From Paracoccaceae bacterium (GTDB taxonomy: Bacteria; Pseudomonadota; Alphaproteobacteria; Rhodobacterales; Rhodobacteraceae), in the NCBI GenBank assembly GCA_019429405.1, contig JAHYIZ010000009.1, positions 1 to 64,000 of the forward strand: a DNA stretch of 64,000 nt. Direction: 5' to 3'. The position numbers and the translations under genes are program-made. The notes below the pieces were generated by a model. The model saw only the letters and a program-made list of their open reading frames with translations. It did not search any database and had not been told where the DNA came from. Shown here in pieces: positions 27,247 to 36,325 of the stretch (positions are counted from its first letter, which is position 1; each line of letters opens with the position of its first letter).

Positions 27247-28257
27247 ATGCCGGTAGCCGTTGAATTCGACCGCGTCTCGATCGTTTTCGGCGAGCGCCCG
27301 TTGGCCGCTCTGCCGCTGATGGACGCAGGCGAAAGCCGTGAAGACATCAAGCAGGCGACCGGGCAGGTGCTTGGGGTGCATGACTGCAGCCTGACCGTGG
27401 CGACGGGCGAAATACTTGTGCTGATGGGCCTTTCAGGGTCGGGAAAGTCAACGCTGCTGCGCGCGGTCAACGGGCTTAACCCGGTCTGCCGGGGTGAGGT
27501 GCGGATTTCGGACGGCGACCAGATGGTCAGCGTCACCCATGCCGACGCGGCCACGCTGCGGCGTCTGCGCCTGAAGCGAGTGGCGATGGTGTTTCAGGCC
27601 TTTGGCCTGTTGCCGTGGCGAACCGTGCGCGAAAACGTCGGGCTGGGGCTGGAGCTTGACGGGATGAAAGCCACTGCCCGGCGCGCAAAGGTCGATGAGC
27701 AGCTAGCGCTGGTGGGCCTTGCCGACTGGGCCGAGCGCAAGGTCGGCGAGTTGTCGGGCGGCATGCAGCAGCGCGTCGGGCTGGCGCGCGCTTTTGCCAC
27801 CGATGCGCCCATCCTCTTGATGGATGAGCCGTTTTCGGCGCTTGATCCGCTGATCCGGGCGCGGTTGCAAGATGAACTGCTGGAGTTGCAGGAAACGCTG
27901 CGCCGCACCATCGTTTTCGTCAGCCACGACCTTGATGAGGCATTCAAGCTCGGCAACCGGATTGCGCTGATGGAGGGCGGGCGGATCGTGCAGGCAGGCA
28001 CCGCGCACGACATCATCGCCGCCCCGGCCAACGCCTATGTGGCCGACTTCGTGGCGCATATGAACCCGATGGGTGTGCTGACCGCGGCCGACGTTGCCCG
28101 CCCCGGAACCGCACCAGGCGCCCCCGAAGTGGCGCCCGATCTGGCGGTGCGCGCGGTCATGGCGCTGTTGGCTGCCTCGCCCGAGTTGAACGTAGCAGGC
28201 GGTGGGATGATCAGCCGCGAAAGCGTGTTGGCGCGCCTGATCGACCCGCACGGCTAG
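27247..28257 (+). CDS. choV: Choline ABC transporter ATP-binding protein
   Basis: A 336-residue ATPase with Walker A MGLSGSGKST, Q-loop AMVFQAFGLLPWRT, signature LSGGMQQRVGLARAFA, Walker B ILLMDEPFSALD and H-loop VSHDLDEA. The first 40 residues carry the DVA...GESREDIKQATGQVLGVHDCSL-type extension of ProV/ChoV. ATG at 27247 is chosen with GGAG eight bases before it; a TTG at 27241 overlapping the choW stop is an alternative. The C-terminus lacks paired CBS domains. Confidence 0.92.
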   Translation: MPVAVEFDRVSIVFGERPLAALPLMDAGESREDIKQATGQVLGVHDCSLTVATGEILVLMGLSGSGKSTLLRAVNGLNPVCRGEVRISDGDQMVSVTHADAATLRRLRLKRVAMVFQAFGLLPWRTVRENVGLGLELDGMKATARRAKVDEQLALVGLADWAERKVGELSGGMQQRVGLARAFATDAPILLMDEPFSALDPLIRARLQDELLELQETLRRTIVFVSHDLDEAFKLGNRIALMEGGRIVQAGTAHDIIAAPANAYVADFVAHMNPMGVLTAADVARPGTAPGAPEVAPDLAVRAVMALLAASPELNVAGGGMISRESVLARLIDPHG

Positions 28258-28276
28258 CGGCAAGGTTGGCGCGCTC

Positions 28277-28332
28277 CGCGGGGGATATTTGATCTGAAGC
28301 ATTGGCCTGCTTCAGAAATAAATATCCCCGCC
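28277..28332. repeat. Two intergenic repeat copies in inverted orientation (copy 4)
   Basis: GGGGGATATTTGATCTGAAGC and its near reverse complement lie head to head around ATTGGCCT, forming a long interrupted hairpin between the convergent ends of choV and an EamA transporter gene. It is a plausible bidirectional transcription end. Confidence 0.65.
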
Positions 28333-28338
28333 GAAGGC

Positions 28339-29310
28339 TCAGGCCTCGGGGACCACCGCGGCCGGAGTGGAGTGGCGTTTCAGCCGGGCCTCGCGCCAGG
28401 TGATGTAGCTGATCGCGCCGATGATCAGCGCCCCGCCCAGCATCACCATCGGGTCCACCGCCTCGCCGAACATCAACGCGCCCAGTGCCGTGGCCCAGAC
28501 GAGCTGCAAGAACGTGACGGGTTGGGTGACTGTCAGGGGGGCGCAGGCGAAGGCGCGGGTCATGCAGTAGTGGCCAGCGGTAGCAAACACCGCAACAAGC
28601 CCGAGCCAAGCTACCTGCACCAGCCCCACCGGCACCCAGACCCAAAGCGCAAGAGGCGCGAGCCCGATTGTCACCGTCAGTGCCATCATCGCAACCACCA
28701 CGCTTGCCGGGGCGATCTCGGACAGCTTTTTGGCGATGAGATATGAAAGGCCAAAGCAGGTGGCCGCAGCTAGTTGCGACCAGTGGCCGGGCTCGATCTC
28801 GCGCAGGCCGGGCCGCAGCACGATCAGCGCACCCACGATCGCCACGCCTATGGCGATGATCCGCCGCGCCGCCAGCCGCTCGCCAAACAGAAGTGCCGCG
28901 CCAATCGTCACGACGATCGGGTTCAGGTAGCCGATGGCGGTCACCTCGGCCACCGGAATCCGCGCCATCGCGTAAAACCAGAGCACCACCGCCGCCGTGT
29001 GCAGCGCGCCGCGCGTCGCGAACAGGCGCAGCGCGCCGGGGGCAAAGCCGCGCTTCAGTGTCAGCGCCAGTGTCGGGGCCAAAAACACCAGCCCAAATGC
29101 AAAGCGGATGAAGGCGCCCTGCGCGGCGGGCAGGTCGGTGCCGAGATGGCGCACGATGCCGGTGACGGCGACAAAGTTCAGCCCCGTGGCGAGCATCCAC
29201 AGCACCCCCGCAAGGGGGCGATCGGGGCTGCGGGTGGCGGCGGCGTGGCTCATGCGCGCGAGATCAGCGCAACTGGCGACCGCGCGCAAGGGCGCGATTG
29301 TGTCGGGCAC
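28339..29310 (-). CDS. EamA/DMT family transporter
   Basis: A 323-residue protein with ten predicted transmembrane helices in two EamA halves (LAGVLWMLATGLNFVAVTG and AATCFGLSYLIAKKLSEI start them). Tandem EamA-domain proteins of this size export amino acids or metabolites. If translation starts at ATG 29253 (MSHAAATRSP) the protein is 304 residues, which is closer to the family average. The substrate cannot be told. It is followed upstream by an ArgO-type gene on the same strand, three bases apart. Confidence 0.85.
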   Translation of the reverse strand: MPDTIAPLRAVASCADLARMSHAAATRSPDRPLAGVLWMLATGLNFVAVTGIVRHLGTDLPAAQGAFIRFAFGLVFLAPTLALTLKRGFAPGALRLFATRGALHTAAVVLWFYAMARIPVAEVTAIGYLNPIVVTIGAALLFGERLAARRIIAIGVAIVGALIVLRPGLREIEPGHWSQLAAATCFGLSYLIAKKLSEIAPASVVVAMMALTVTIGLAPLALWVWVPVGLVQVAWLGLVAVFATAGHYCMTRAFACAPLTVTQPVTFLQLVWATALGALMFGEAVDPMVMLGGALIIGAISYITWREARLKRHSTPAAVVPEA

Positions 29311-29313
29311 ATC

Positions 29314-29910
29314 TCAGCCGACCGCCAGTTGCAACGCAATGCTCCACATCACCAGCCCGATCAAGATATCGAGCACCACCCAGGCGCGCGGCCGCGCGAA
29401 CAAGGGCGCCAGCAGCCGCGCGCCATAGGCAAGCCCGAAGAAGAAGCAGAAAGAGGCCGCAATGGCCCCCGCCGCAAAAGCGACGCCCTGCCCCGGAAAC
29501 TGTGCCGAAACCGCCCCCAGCAGTACCACCGTATCAAGCCAGACATGCGGGTTGGCCCAGGTCAGCGCGGCGATGGTGGCCAGAGTGGCACCAAGCCCCT
29601 GTGCACCGCCCGCCGCCAGCAGCCCCGACCCTCCGCGCCAAGCGGCACGAAACGCGCGCGCGCCATACCAGACCAGAAATGCAACGCCACCCCAGCGCAA
29701 GCCGGGGCCGAGCCAGGGCGCCGCCTCGGAGGCAACCGCAAAGCCCGAGACACCGAGCGCAATCAGCGCCGCATCGGACGCGGCACAAAAAAGCGCCACA
29801 ACAAACACATGTTCGCGCCTGAGGCCCTGACGCAGCACGAAAGCGTTTTGCGCCCCGATCGCCACGATCAGCCCCAGCCCCAGCCTGAACCCCGCCCAGT
29901 ATGCCACCAT
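29314..29910 (-). CDS. LysE/ArgO family amino-acid exporter
   Basis: A 198-residue inner-membrane protein with about six helices. The N-terminus LGLIVAIGAQNAFVLRQGLRREHV and the WANPHVWLDTVVLLGAVSAQ motif are diagnostic of the LysE/ArgO (arginine or lysine export) branch. It is upstream of the EamA gene and probably shares its transcript. Full length, unlike the shortened LysE-type gene at 42.8 kb. Confidence 0.88.
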   Translation of the reverse strand: MVAYWAGFRLGLGLIVAIGAQNAFVLRQGLRREHVFVVALFCAASDAALIALGVSGFAVASEAAPWLGPGLRWGGVAFLVWYGARAFRAAWRGGSGLLAAGGAQGLGATLATIAALTWANPHVWLDTVVLLGAVSAQFPGQGVAFAAGAIAASFCFFFGLAYGARLLAPLFARPRAWVVLDILIGLVMWSIALQLAVG

Positions 29911-30151
29911 CGACCAACCGCCTGCCGCCTTTTCGCGCGCTTGCCTAGATCAGCACACCAATGCGCGCAAGCGCCATTGCCCGGCGCCGCGCCAAGACCC
30001 CGCCAGTGCCTTCGGTCACCGCAAGCAGCGCCTCCGGTGCAGCACGGCCACAATCCTGGCTTTTGTCGTGACGATTGCGCCTGCGCCGGGTGAACCGGTC
30101 AACCAAGGATGCTAGGCTGCGCCCAAGAGTCGATTTGAGTTGGAGGCGAAG

Positions 30152-31057
30152 ATGAAGACGACAGTCCTGGCGATGGCGGCATTGATCGCAGGTTCGGGCA
30201 CGGCCTTCGCGCAATCGGGCGACACCTCGCCCGTCTACGCCAACGGTTTTGTGCAGTACGAATACCTTTCTGACAGCAGCGACGGCGTTGATTTCGGATT
30301 TGGCGATTTCGCCGTTGGCCTGCAGGGCGCGTTTGGCGGCAATAAGGTCGGGTTCGACCTCGGCGTGATCGCCGTCGGCAGCATCCAGGAAGATTTCAGC
30401 GAGTCGGCGCTGTTCCCCACGTTCTGGACCGAAACCTCGTTCGGCAAGTTCTCGATTGGTCGGCCGCGGTCGGCAATGGCCAGCCGGATCAAGGTTCCGC
30501 CGATTGCCGGAACCTACTACTATACCGATTTCATCCAGATGGCCTTCAACGTCACCGACATGGCGGTGCTTCAGGCCAGTGCCGAATCGTACGGGCTGCG
30601 CTATGACGGCAGCTTCAGCGGCTACGATGTCGGGCTTTCGTGGCACCATCTCGAAGGCGTGGGCGGCAGCGGAACCTCGCTGACCGGCTTTGTTGCGCGC
30701 GATTATGGCGCCTTCGATTTTGCGCTGGGGTTCGAGCATTTGCAGGGCAATGGCACCAACGAAACCACCTATGTGGCAACGCTGGGCTATGACGTGGGCA
30801 CCTATGGCGCGCGGCTGTCGCTGGGCGACAGCTTCATCATGCCCGACAGCGCCTATTCGGTGGAAGCTTTCTATCGCCCGCTCGACTGGCTGAAGGTCAC
30901 CGCTTCCTACGGAAACTACGCCAGTAACGTGGTCTACGGGGCGAATGCCGAGGTCAGCTTCCTGCAAAACGGCTATGCCGGGGTCGGCTATTTTGACGGT
31001 GACGGCTTTCCCAGCGGCTTTACAACCGCCTATGTTGGCTGGAAGCTGAACTACTGA
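30152..31057 (+). CDS. Outer-membrane porin-like protein
   Basis: A 301-residue protein with a cleavable signal (KTTVLAMAALIAGSGTAFAQ) and many alternating hydrophobic/aromatic strands (FVQYEYLSD, DFGFGDFAVGLQGAF, YDVGLSWHHL, FDFALGFEHL), ending in an aromatic YVGWKLNY. This is the pattern of 16-strand-like porins in Rhodobacterales, though shorter and lacking close similarity that I can name. ATG at 30152 with TTGGAGGCGAAG before it is the start. A strong terminator follows. A long open frame on the opposite strand is a shadow. Confidence 0.8.
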   Translation: MKTTVLAMAALIAGSGTAFAQSGDTSPVYANGFVQYEYLSDSSDGVDFGFGDFAVGLQGAFGGNKVGFDLGVIAVGSIQEDFSESALFPTFWTETSFGKFSIGRPRSAMASRIKVPPIAGTYYYTDFIQMAFNVTDMAVLQASAESYGLRYDGSFSGYDVGLSWHHLEGVGGSGTSLTGFVARDYGAFDFALGFEHLQGNGTNETTYVATLGYDVGTYGARLSLGDSFIMPDSAYSVEAFYRPLDWLKVTASYGNYASNVVYGANAEVSFLQNGYAGVGYFDGDGFPSGFTTAYVGWKLNY

Positions 31058-31078
31058 AACAGCCTCAAGACCTGCAAA

Positions 31079-31111
31079 GGGCCGCGCAAGCCACGCGGCC
31101 CTTTTGCTTTT
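31079..31111 (+). terminator. Rho-independent terminator of the porin-like gene
   Basis: GGGCCGCG pairs with CGCGGCCC across CAAGCCA and is followed by TTTTGCTTTT. It begins about 20 bases after the porin stop codon. Confidence 0.85.
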
Positions 31112-31133
31112 GCCGCCGAGTTTGCGACAGCAA

Positions 31134-31874
31134 TCAGAGCTTTTCGGCGATTTCTTCAGGGATGTCGAAGTTGCCGGTGACGTTTTGCACGTCGTCGTCG
31201 TCTTCCAGCATATCAACCAGCTTCATCAGCTTTTCGGCGGTTTCCTGATCGACGACGGTCAGGTTTTGCGGCTTCCAGATCAGCTTGGCGGTTTCGCTTT
31301 CGCCCAAGGCGGCCTCAAGCGCCGTCGTTACCTCGTTCAGCGCATCTTGCGCGCAGGTGATCCAGTGGCCTTCCTCGTCGGTTTCCACATCATCCGCGCC
31401 CGCTTCCAGCGCCGCCAGCAGCAGCGTATCGGCGTCGCCCGCGGCCAGCGGATACACGATCTCGCCCACCCGGTCGAACATGAACGAAACCGAGCCGGTC
31501 TCGCCAAGGTTGCCGCCGCATTTGGTGAAATAGCTGCGCACGTTCGAGGCAGTTCGGTTGCGGTTGTCGGTCATCGCCTCGACAATAATGGCGATGCCGT
31601 TGGGGCCGTAACCCTCATAGCGAATTTCGTCATAGCTTTCGGCATCGCCGCCCACGGCTTTCTTGACCGCGCGGTCGATCACGTCTTTCGGCATCGACAC
31701 GGCCTTGGCCTCTTTCACCGCCAGCCGCAGGCGCGGATTCTTCGCGGGGTCGGGGTCGCCCATTTTCGCCGCCACGGTGATTTCCTTGGCAAGTTTGGAA
31801 AAAACCTTGGCGCGGATCTTGTCTTGCTTGCCCTTGCGGTGCTGGATGTTCGCCCATTTCGAATGGCCTGACAC
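31134..31874 (-). CDS. YebC/PmpR family protein (TACO1-like)
   Basis: A 246-residue protein with the complete family signature starting (V)[17 protein letters not shown] and [20 protein letters not shown] in the middle. The start is GTG at 31874, with GGAG seven bases upstream; no ATG is available near the family N-terminus. YebC proteins help translation of polyproline stretches (YeeN/TACO1 type) or act as regulators (PmpR). The downstream flank faces the porin terminator. It has normal length. Confidence 0.93.
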   Translation of the reverse strand: MSGHSKWANIQHRKGKQDKIRAKVFSKLAKEITVAAKMGDPDPAKNPRLRLAVKEAKAVSMPKDVIDRAVKKAVGGDAESYDEIRYEGYGPNGIAIIVEAMTDNRNRTASNVRSYFTKCGGNLGETGSVSFMFDRVGEIVYPLAAGDADTLLLAALEAGADDVETDEEGHWITCAQDALNEVTTALEAALGESETAKLIWKPQNLTVVDQETAEKLMKLVDMLEDDDDVQNVTGNFDIPEEIAEKL

Positions 31875-31966
31875 TTGGCTACTCCGTCGCTTGCATATGC
31901 CGGGTGGTCCGGTTCGGCGCCTGTATAGGCCAGCGATGCGGGGGGCCGCAAGCACCCCGCGCCACC

Positions 31967-33745
31967 TCAGAGCGGCCAGATGAGCGGAATGATCAGGCAG
32001 GCCGTCGCCGCCATCACGATATTCAGCGGAACCCCGACCTTGAGGTAATCGGTAAACCTGTAGCCACCGGGGCCGTAAACCATAGTATTTGTCTGATAGC
32101 CGATCGGCGTGGCGAACGAGGCCGAGGCGGCAAACATCACCGCCACCACAAACGGGCGCGGGTTGTAGCCGAGCGCCGCCGCAAGGCCGATCACGATCGG
32201 TGTCAAGATCACCGCCACCGCGTTATTGGTAACAACTTCGGTCAGGACCGAGCCGAGCAGATAGACGGTCAAGATGATCAGCACCGGCGGCAGGCCCATC
32301 AGGACGGGCGCGACCGCATCGACAATCAGGCTGACTGCGCCGGAATGATCGAGCGCCGCACCCATGATGAGCATGGCGAAGATCAGCGCCAGCAAGCGGC
32401 CCTCCACGAATGAAAACGCCTCGTCAGGGTCGATGGCGCGGGTGACCAGCACCACCCCCACCGCGATCGACGCCAAGAGCAGGATCGGCGCCACATTGAA
32501 CGCCGCCAATGCCACAACCGCCAGCAGAGCGCCCACGGCAATCGGCGCCTTGGCGCGGCGGAACGGCTGCACCCGGGGCCTCGAGACATCAACGAGGTCC
32601 ATGTCGGCGGCAAGCCGCGCGATATCGTCGGGCGCGCCTTCCAACAAGAGCGTATCGCCCACCACTACCACCAGATCATCGAGCTTGCGGCCGATGTTCT
32701 GGTTGCGCCGGTGCGCGGCCAGCACATAGACCCCATAGCGCCGCCGCAGCCGCAACTCGCCAAGGCTGCGCCCGATCATCCGGCAACCGGGCGAGATCAG
32801 CACCTCCACCGTATCGGTCTGCACCGAGCTGAGCTTGTCGACCATCCGCAGGTCTGGGTTTTGCTGCATGCCCAGCACTTCCCCCATGTCGGTGCGCAGC
32901 ACCACGCGGTCACCTGCCGCCAGCACCACCGCGCCCATGTCGCGCCGCAGGCTGGCATCACCGCGCAGCACGTCGATCACGCGCACGCCGTCGCGCTTGA
33001 ACAGATCAACCGCGTTTACGTTCTGGCCGATCAGTGCCGAACCCTCGGGCAGTGCCACCTCGGTAAAGAATTTCTGCCGCCGTTTATCGCCCAGCAACAT
33101 TCCCATCGAAGACCTGTCTGGCAGCAGGTGGCGCCCGATCAACGCCATGTAGAGCCCGCCGACCAGCACCATGATCAGCCCCATGCCCGAAATCTCGAAC
33201 ATCGTGAAGGGTGCCAGGCCACGTTCGCGCGCCACGCCATCAACAAGGATATTGGTCGAGGTGCCGATCAGCGTGACCGTGCCACCAAGGATCGCGGCAT
33301 AGGAAAGCGGGATCAGCAGCTTTGAGGCCGAAACCCCCAGCTTGCGCGCCACCGTCATCATCACCGGGATCATCATCACCACCACCGGCGTGTTGTTGAG
33401 AAACGCCGAAGACGCGGCGACCAACCCGAAGATAATGACCAGCGTCACCGCCGGGCGATGGTCGATCTGCGCCTCGGCATGCCGCGTCATCCACTCCAGC
33501 GCACCGGTGCGCACCAGGCTGCCCATGATCAGGAACATCATGATGATCGTCCAAGGCGCCGAATTCGACAGCACCTTGACCGCCGCATCATAAGGCACGA
33601 TGCCCAGCGCCAGCACGAACGATGCGCCGCCAATGGCGACCACCTCGCTCTGCCAGCTTTCACGCATGAACAGGATCAGCATGACCACGACCACGGCAAT
33701 GGTCAGCACTGCCTCGGCATTCTGCGTCAGACCCAGATCGAACAT
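31967..33745 (-). CDS. SLC13-family permease with two RCK_C (TrkA-C) domains
   Basis: A 592-residue inner-membrane protein. The DASS/SLC13 transport core is split by two cytoplasmic TrkA-C domains (about residues 205-390, with [21 protein letters not shown] and [21 protein letters not shown]). [16 protein letters not shown] and [20 protein letters not shown] are the two reentrant SNT-type motifs that bind Na+ and carboxylate. Proteins of this design transport sulfate, phosphate or dicarboxylates, so the substrate stays open. Confidence 0.88.
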   Translation of the reverse strand: MFDLGLTQNAEAVLTIAVVVVMLILFMRESWQSEVVAIGGASFVLALGIVPYDAAVKVLSNSAPWTIIMMFLIMGSLVRTGALEWMTRHAEAQIDHRPAVTLVIIFGLVAASSAFLNNTPVVVMMIPVMMTVARKLGVSASKLLIPLSYAAILGGTVTLIGTSTNILVDGVARERGLAPFTMFEISGMGLIMVLVGGLYMALIGRHLLPDRSSMGMLLGDKRRQKFFTEVALPEGSALIGQNVNAVDLFKRDGVRVIDVLRGDASLRRDMGAVVLAAGDRVVLRTDMGEVLGMQQNPDLRMVDKLSSVQTDTVEVLISPGCRMIGRSLGELRLRRRYGVYVLAAHRRNQNIGRKLDDLVVVVGDTLLLEGAPDDIARLAADMDLVDVSRPRVQPFRRAKAPIAVGALLAVVALAAFNVAPILLLASIAVGVVLVTRAIDPDEAFSFVEGRLLALIFAMLIMGAALDHSGAVSLIVDAVAPVLMGLPPVLIILTVYLLGSVLTEVVTNNAVAVILTPIVIGLAAALGYNPRPFVVAVMFAASASFATPIGYQTNTMVYGPGGYRFTDYLKVGVPLNIVMAATACLIIPLIWPL

Positions 33746-33812
33746 GCAAACTCCGTGATGTTTCGAGCGCGACTATAGCGGCGCGGCGCCTTCACACAAG
33801 CGCGCCATCGGC

Positions 33813-34739
33813 CTAATGCATGGCCTCGTCTGCGGAGGCTTGCCCTGCGGCGGCGCGTGGCTGCACCAAGGCAAGACCCAGAAAAATGACCGCCGCCGCC
33901 ACCCAGAACCAAGGCGAAAACCGCTCGCCCAAGAGCACCATCGCCCAGAACACGCCAAAGCCGGTGACAAGGTAGCTGACCTGCGCGGCAAACACCGCCC
34001 CGGCGCGGCCCACCAGCCAAAGATAACCCACATAAGCGCCGACATTCAGCACGCCGCCCACCACCACCGCCCAGTCACCTTGCCCCCAGGGCCTGAGAGG
34101 GCTGATGAACACCCCCCGCGCCAAAGCCAGCGGCCCCGCCACCAGCACCGTCAGCACCACCGCCCCCGCCACCAGTTGCACCGGGCTGAGGCCAAAGGTA
34201 CCCCAACGCGCAATTCCGTTGCCCTCGATCGCGTAAAAGACCGTGCCGATCAGCGCCACCAGCACCCATGGCACCATGCTGCGGTCTGGCAACGCATCGC
34301 CCGGCAACACAATCAGCGCCACCCCCACCGCCCCCGCCACAAGGCCAAGCAGGCGGCCAGGGCTGGCGTGGTCGGTGCGCATCAACACCGCAATCGGCAG
34401 CGCCACCATCGGAATGAACGACAGCACCAGCGCCGACACGCCAGCGGGCAAATAAAGCTGCGCGGTGAAGCTGGCAAAGTTGGGCACCAGCGTTCCGGCC
34501 AGGGCGACGAAGGCATAGAGTGCCAGCGCATGCCGGTGTAGCGGCAGCCCACCCCGCATCAGCACCCAAGGCAGCAGCATCGCCGCCGCAATCATCGCCT
34601 GCCAGAAGATGATGCCAAAGTCGCGGTACCCCGCGGTCACCGCGATCTTGTTCATCGGCACGCCAAGGCCCCAGCCCGCGCCCAGCAGCACCAGCAGCGC
34701 AAACAGCTTTGGCCAGCCATCGCGCGGGGTGGTGGTCAC
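33813..34739 (-). CDS. EamA/DMT family transporter
   Basis: A 308-residue protein with ten hydrophobic helices in two repeats (LFALLVLLGAGWGLGVPMNK and VLVALIGTVFYAIEGNGIAR start the halves). It is a second EamA exporter-like gene in the window, not clearly closer to the other two than to the family. Its start overlaps the stop of the TIGR00282 gene by four bases, suggesting coupling. Confidence 0.85.
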   Translation of the reverse strand: MTTTPRDGWPKLFALLVLLGAGWGLGVPMNKIAVTAGYRDFGIIFWQAMIAAAMLLPWVLMRGGLPLHRHALALYAFVALAGTLVPNFASFTAQLYLPAGVSALVLSFIPMVALPIAVLMRTDHASPGRLLGLVAGAVGVALIVLPGDALPDRSMVPWVLVALIGTVFYAIEGNGIARWGTFGLSPVQLVAGAVVLTVLVAGPLALARGVFISPLRPWGQGDWAVVVGGVLNVGAYVGYLWLVGRAGAVFAAQVSYLVTGFGVFWAMVLLGERFSPWFWVAAAVIFLGLALVQPRAAAGQASADEAMH

Positions 34740-35548
34740 GGCGCCGCCTGTGCCAGTCGCCCGCCAACGCGCACCGGCACGATCCGCGTGGCCTTGCCGC
34801 TGCGGTCATCGGTTTCAATGTAAACCCCGCAAAGCGTCGCCTCGCCTTCAGCCGGAGTGAAGCGGTCTTTGGCCATGCCGGTTACGAAACGGCGCATCGG
34901 CTCGGCCTTGTCCATGCCGATCACCGAGTTGTAATCGCCGCACATGCCGGCATCGGAAAGGTAGCCGGTGCCACCGCCCAGAATCATCGCATCGCCCGTG
35001 GGCACATGCGTATGGGTGCCGACCACAAGGCTGGCGCGGCCATCGCACCAATGCCCCATTGCCATCTTTTCGCTGGTCGCCTCGCAGTGGATGTCAACCA
35101 CCGAGGCTTGCGCCATGCCGCCCAGCGGGTGCGCGCGCAGCACCGCATCGATCGCTGAAAACGGGTCGTCAAAGGGCCGCTTCATGAACACCTGCCCCAG
35201 CACCTGTGCCACCAGCACCTTGCGCCCGCGCCGGTCAAGAAACACCCGTGCGCCCTTGCCCGGCGTTTCCCTGGCAAAGTTCAGAGGTCGCAGAACCCGC
35301 GGTTCGGTCTCGACAAAACGCAGCATGTCCTTTTGGTCAAAGGCATGGTCACCCAGCGTCACGCAATCGGCCCCGGCGTTCAGCAGCGCCTTGGCGTGAT
35401 CGGGCGAAAGCCCAGCGCCCGAGGTTGCATTCTCACCGTTGACCACCACAAAATCGAGCCCCCAGTCAGCACGCAAGCCCGGCAGCCGCGCTGCCACCGC
35501 TGCGCGCCCCGCCCGCCCCATTACGTCGCCCAGAAACAGTATTTTCAT
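34736..35548 (-). CDS. TIGR00282 family metallophosphoesterase (YmdB-like)
   Basis: A 270-residue protein. It begins KILFLGDVMGRAGR, has the metal ligands in VVNGENATSGAGL, TLGDHAFDQKD, DIHCEATSEK and VGTHTHVPTGD; this set is characteristic of the YmdB/TIGR00282 family, cAMP phosphodiesterases in Bacillus. ATG at 35548 is chosen since the upstream extension covers the neighbouring repeat and gene. It follows the 5-formyl-THF cyclo-ligase gene on the same strand. Confidence 0.9.
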   Translation of the reverse strand: MKILFLGDVMGRAGRAAVAARLPGLRADWGLDFVVVNGENATSGAGLSPDHAKALLNAGADCVTLGDHAFDQKDMLRFVETEPRVLRPLNFARETPGKGARVFLDRRGRKVLVAQVLGQVFMKRPFDDPFSAIDAVLRAHPLGGMAQASVVDIHCEATSEKMAMGHWCDGRASLVVGTHTHVPTGDAMILGGGTGYLSDAGMCGDYNSVIGMDKAEPMRRFVTGMAKDRFTPAEGEATLCGVYIETDDRSGKATRIVPVRVGGRLAQAAP

Positions 35549-35597
35549 GCGCCAAGCGTTAGGGGCTGCAGGCGGAAAGGGCAAGCCCGGAGCATAG

Positions 35598-35645
35598 GCC
35601 GGGGGCCAGCCCCCGGACCCCCGGGGTATTTGCGCGATGAAGATG
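35598..35645 (+). repeat. Intergenic repeat copy 5
   Basis: GGCCGGGGGCCAGCCCCCGG hairpin, then ACCCCCGGGGTATTTGCGC and GATGAAGA. It lies between the cyclo-ligase gene and the TIGR00282 gene, in the opposite orientation to both. Confidence 0.6.
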
Positions 35646-36200
35646 TCAGAAAGGGCCGAAGGTGTCGGCTTCGGTGACCACGAGATCGAGTTTTTCGTCG
35701 GTGGCCTCGGTGGGCACTTCGTGAACCTGCTGCGCGCCAAAGGCAAAGCCGATCGCCGTGACCGGACCGCGCGCGCGCAGCTCGGCCAGGGTCCGGTCAT
35801 AAAAGCCGCCGCCATAGCCCAGCCGATAGCCGCGCGCATCAAAGGCCAGAAGCGGCACGACCAGTACGCGCGGGGTCAGCCAAGCGCCCGCCACGGGGAT
35901 CAGGGCGCCAAACTGCCCGCGCTGCATGGCCGCGCCGGGGGCCCAGGCGCGAAAGCCAAGCGGCTGGCCGCGACCAAGGATCACCGGCACCGATACCGGG
36001 CCGGAATGGGCGGACATCGCGGGCAGGGGGTCGATTTCGCTGCGCATCGGCATGTAGCCCGCCAGCACCAGCCCTGCGAAGGGCGCCAGCGCCGCCGCTA
36101 GCCGCTCTGCCGCCGTGCCCTGCCCCCGCGCATGGGCCTCGGCCCGCACGCTCTCGGCTGCCTTGCGCGCCGCAGCTTTGTGCAGTGCAATATCGCTCAC
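35646..36200 (-). CDS. 5-formyltetrahydrofolate cyclo-ligase
   Basis: A 184-residue enzyme of the MTHFS family that turns 5-formyl-THF into 5,10-methenyl-THF with ATP. It has LAGYMPMRSEIDPLP, RVLVVPLLAFDARGYRLGYGGGFYDRTL with the ATP/Mg loop, and the C-terminal HEVPTEATDEKLDLVVTE. GTG at 36200 (VSDIALHKAAARK) is the preferred start, preceded by AAGGGCGGCAACCG; an ATG at 36230 is possible. In many bacteria the 6S RNA gene lies directly upstream of this gene, which is relevant to the RNA candidate at 36224-36303. Confidence 0.9.
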   Translation of the reverse strand: MSDIALHKAAARKAAESVRAEAHARGQGTAAERLAAALAPFAGLVLAGYMPMRSEIDPLPAMSAHSGPVSVPVILGRGQPLGFRAWAPGAAMQRGQFGALIPVAGAWLTPRVLVVPLLAFDARGYRLGYGGGFYDRTLAELRARGPVTAIGFAFGAQQVHEVPTEATDEKLDLVVTEADTFGPF

Positions 36201-36223
36201 CCGGTTGCCGCCCTTGCTTGTGC

Positions 36224-36303
36224 GGCGCATCCTATCAGCGCGGTTCGCCCTGCCGCAAGGGCCAGGCAGTAGACCGCGACGTGGCAACCCCCTAGCATGC
36301 GCC
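36224..36303 (-). ncRNA. Structured RNA candidate, possibly 6S RNA core (ssrS)
   Basis: On the minus strand an about 80-base segment folds into one long interrupted hairpin: GGCGCAT.CTA with TAG.ATGCGCC at the base, CGCGGT with ACCGCG and CTGCC with GGCAG at the top, and an asymmetric bubble (5' strand GGGGGTTGCCACGT) between. A competing pairing GGTTGCC/GGCAACC (36203-36209 with 36283-36289) is also present. The position upstream of the cyclo-ligase gene is the usual place for 6S RNA. Identity is inferred, not matched. Confidence 0.45.
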
Positions 36304-36325
36304 AGGGGCTGCATACGGGGGTGGC

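Noticed and set aside
29945-31216. A 423-codon open frame on the minus strand opposite the porin-like gene
   Set aside because: It is antisense to a gene with a clear signal peptide, strong ribosome-binding site and terminator, and its product is Arg/His/Gln-rich with no recognisable domain; such shadows are expected at this GC content.
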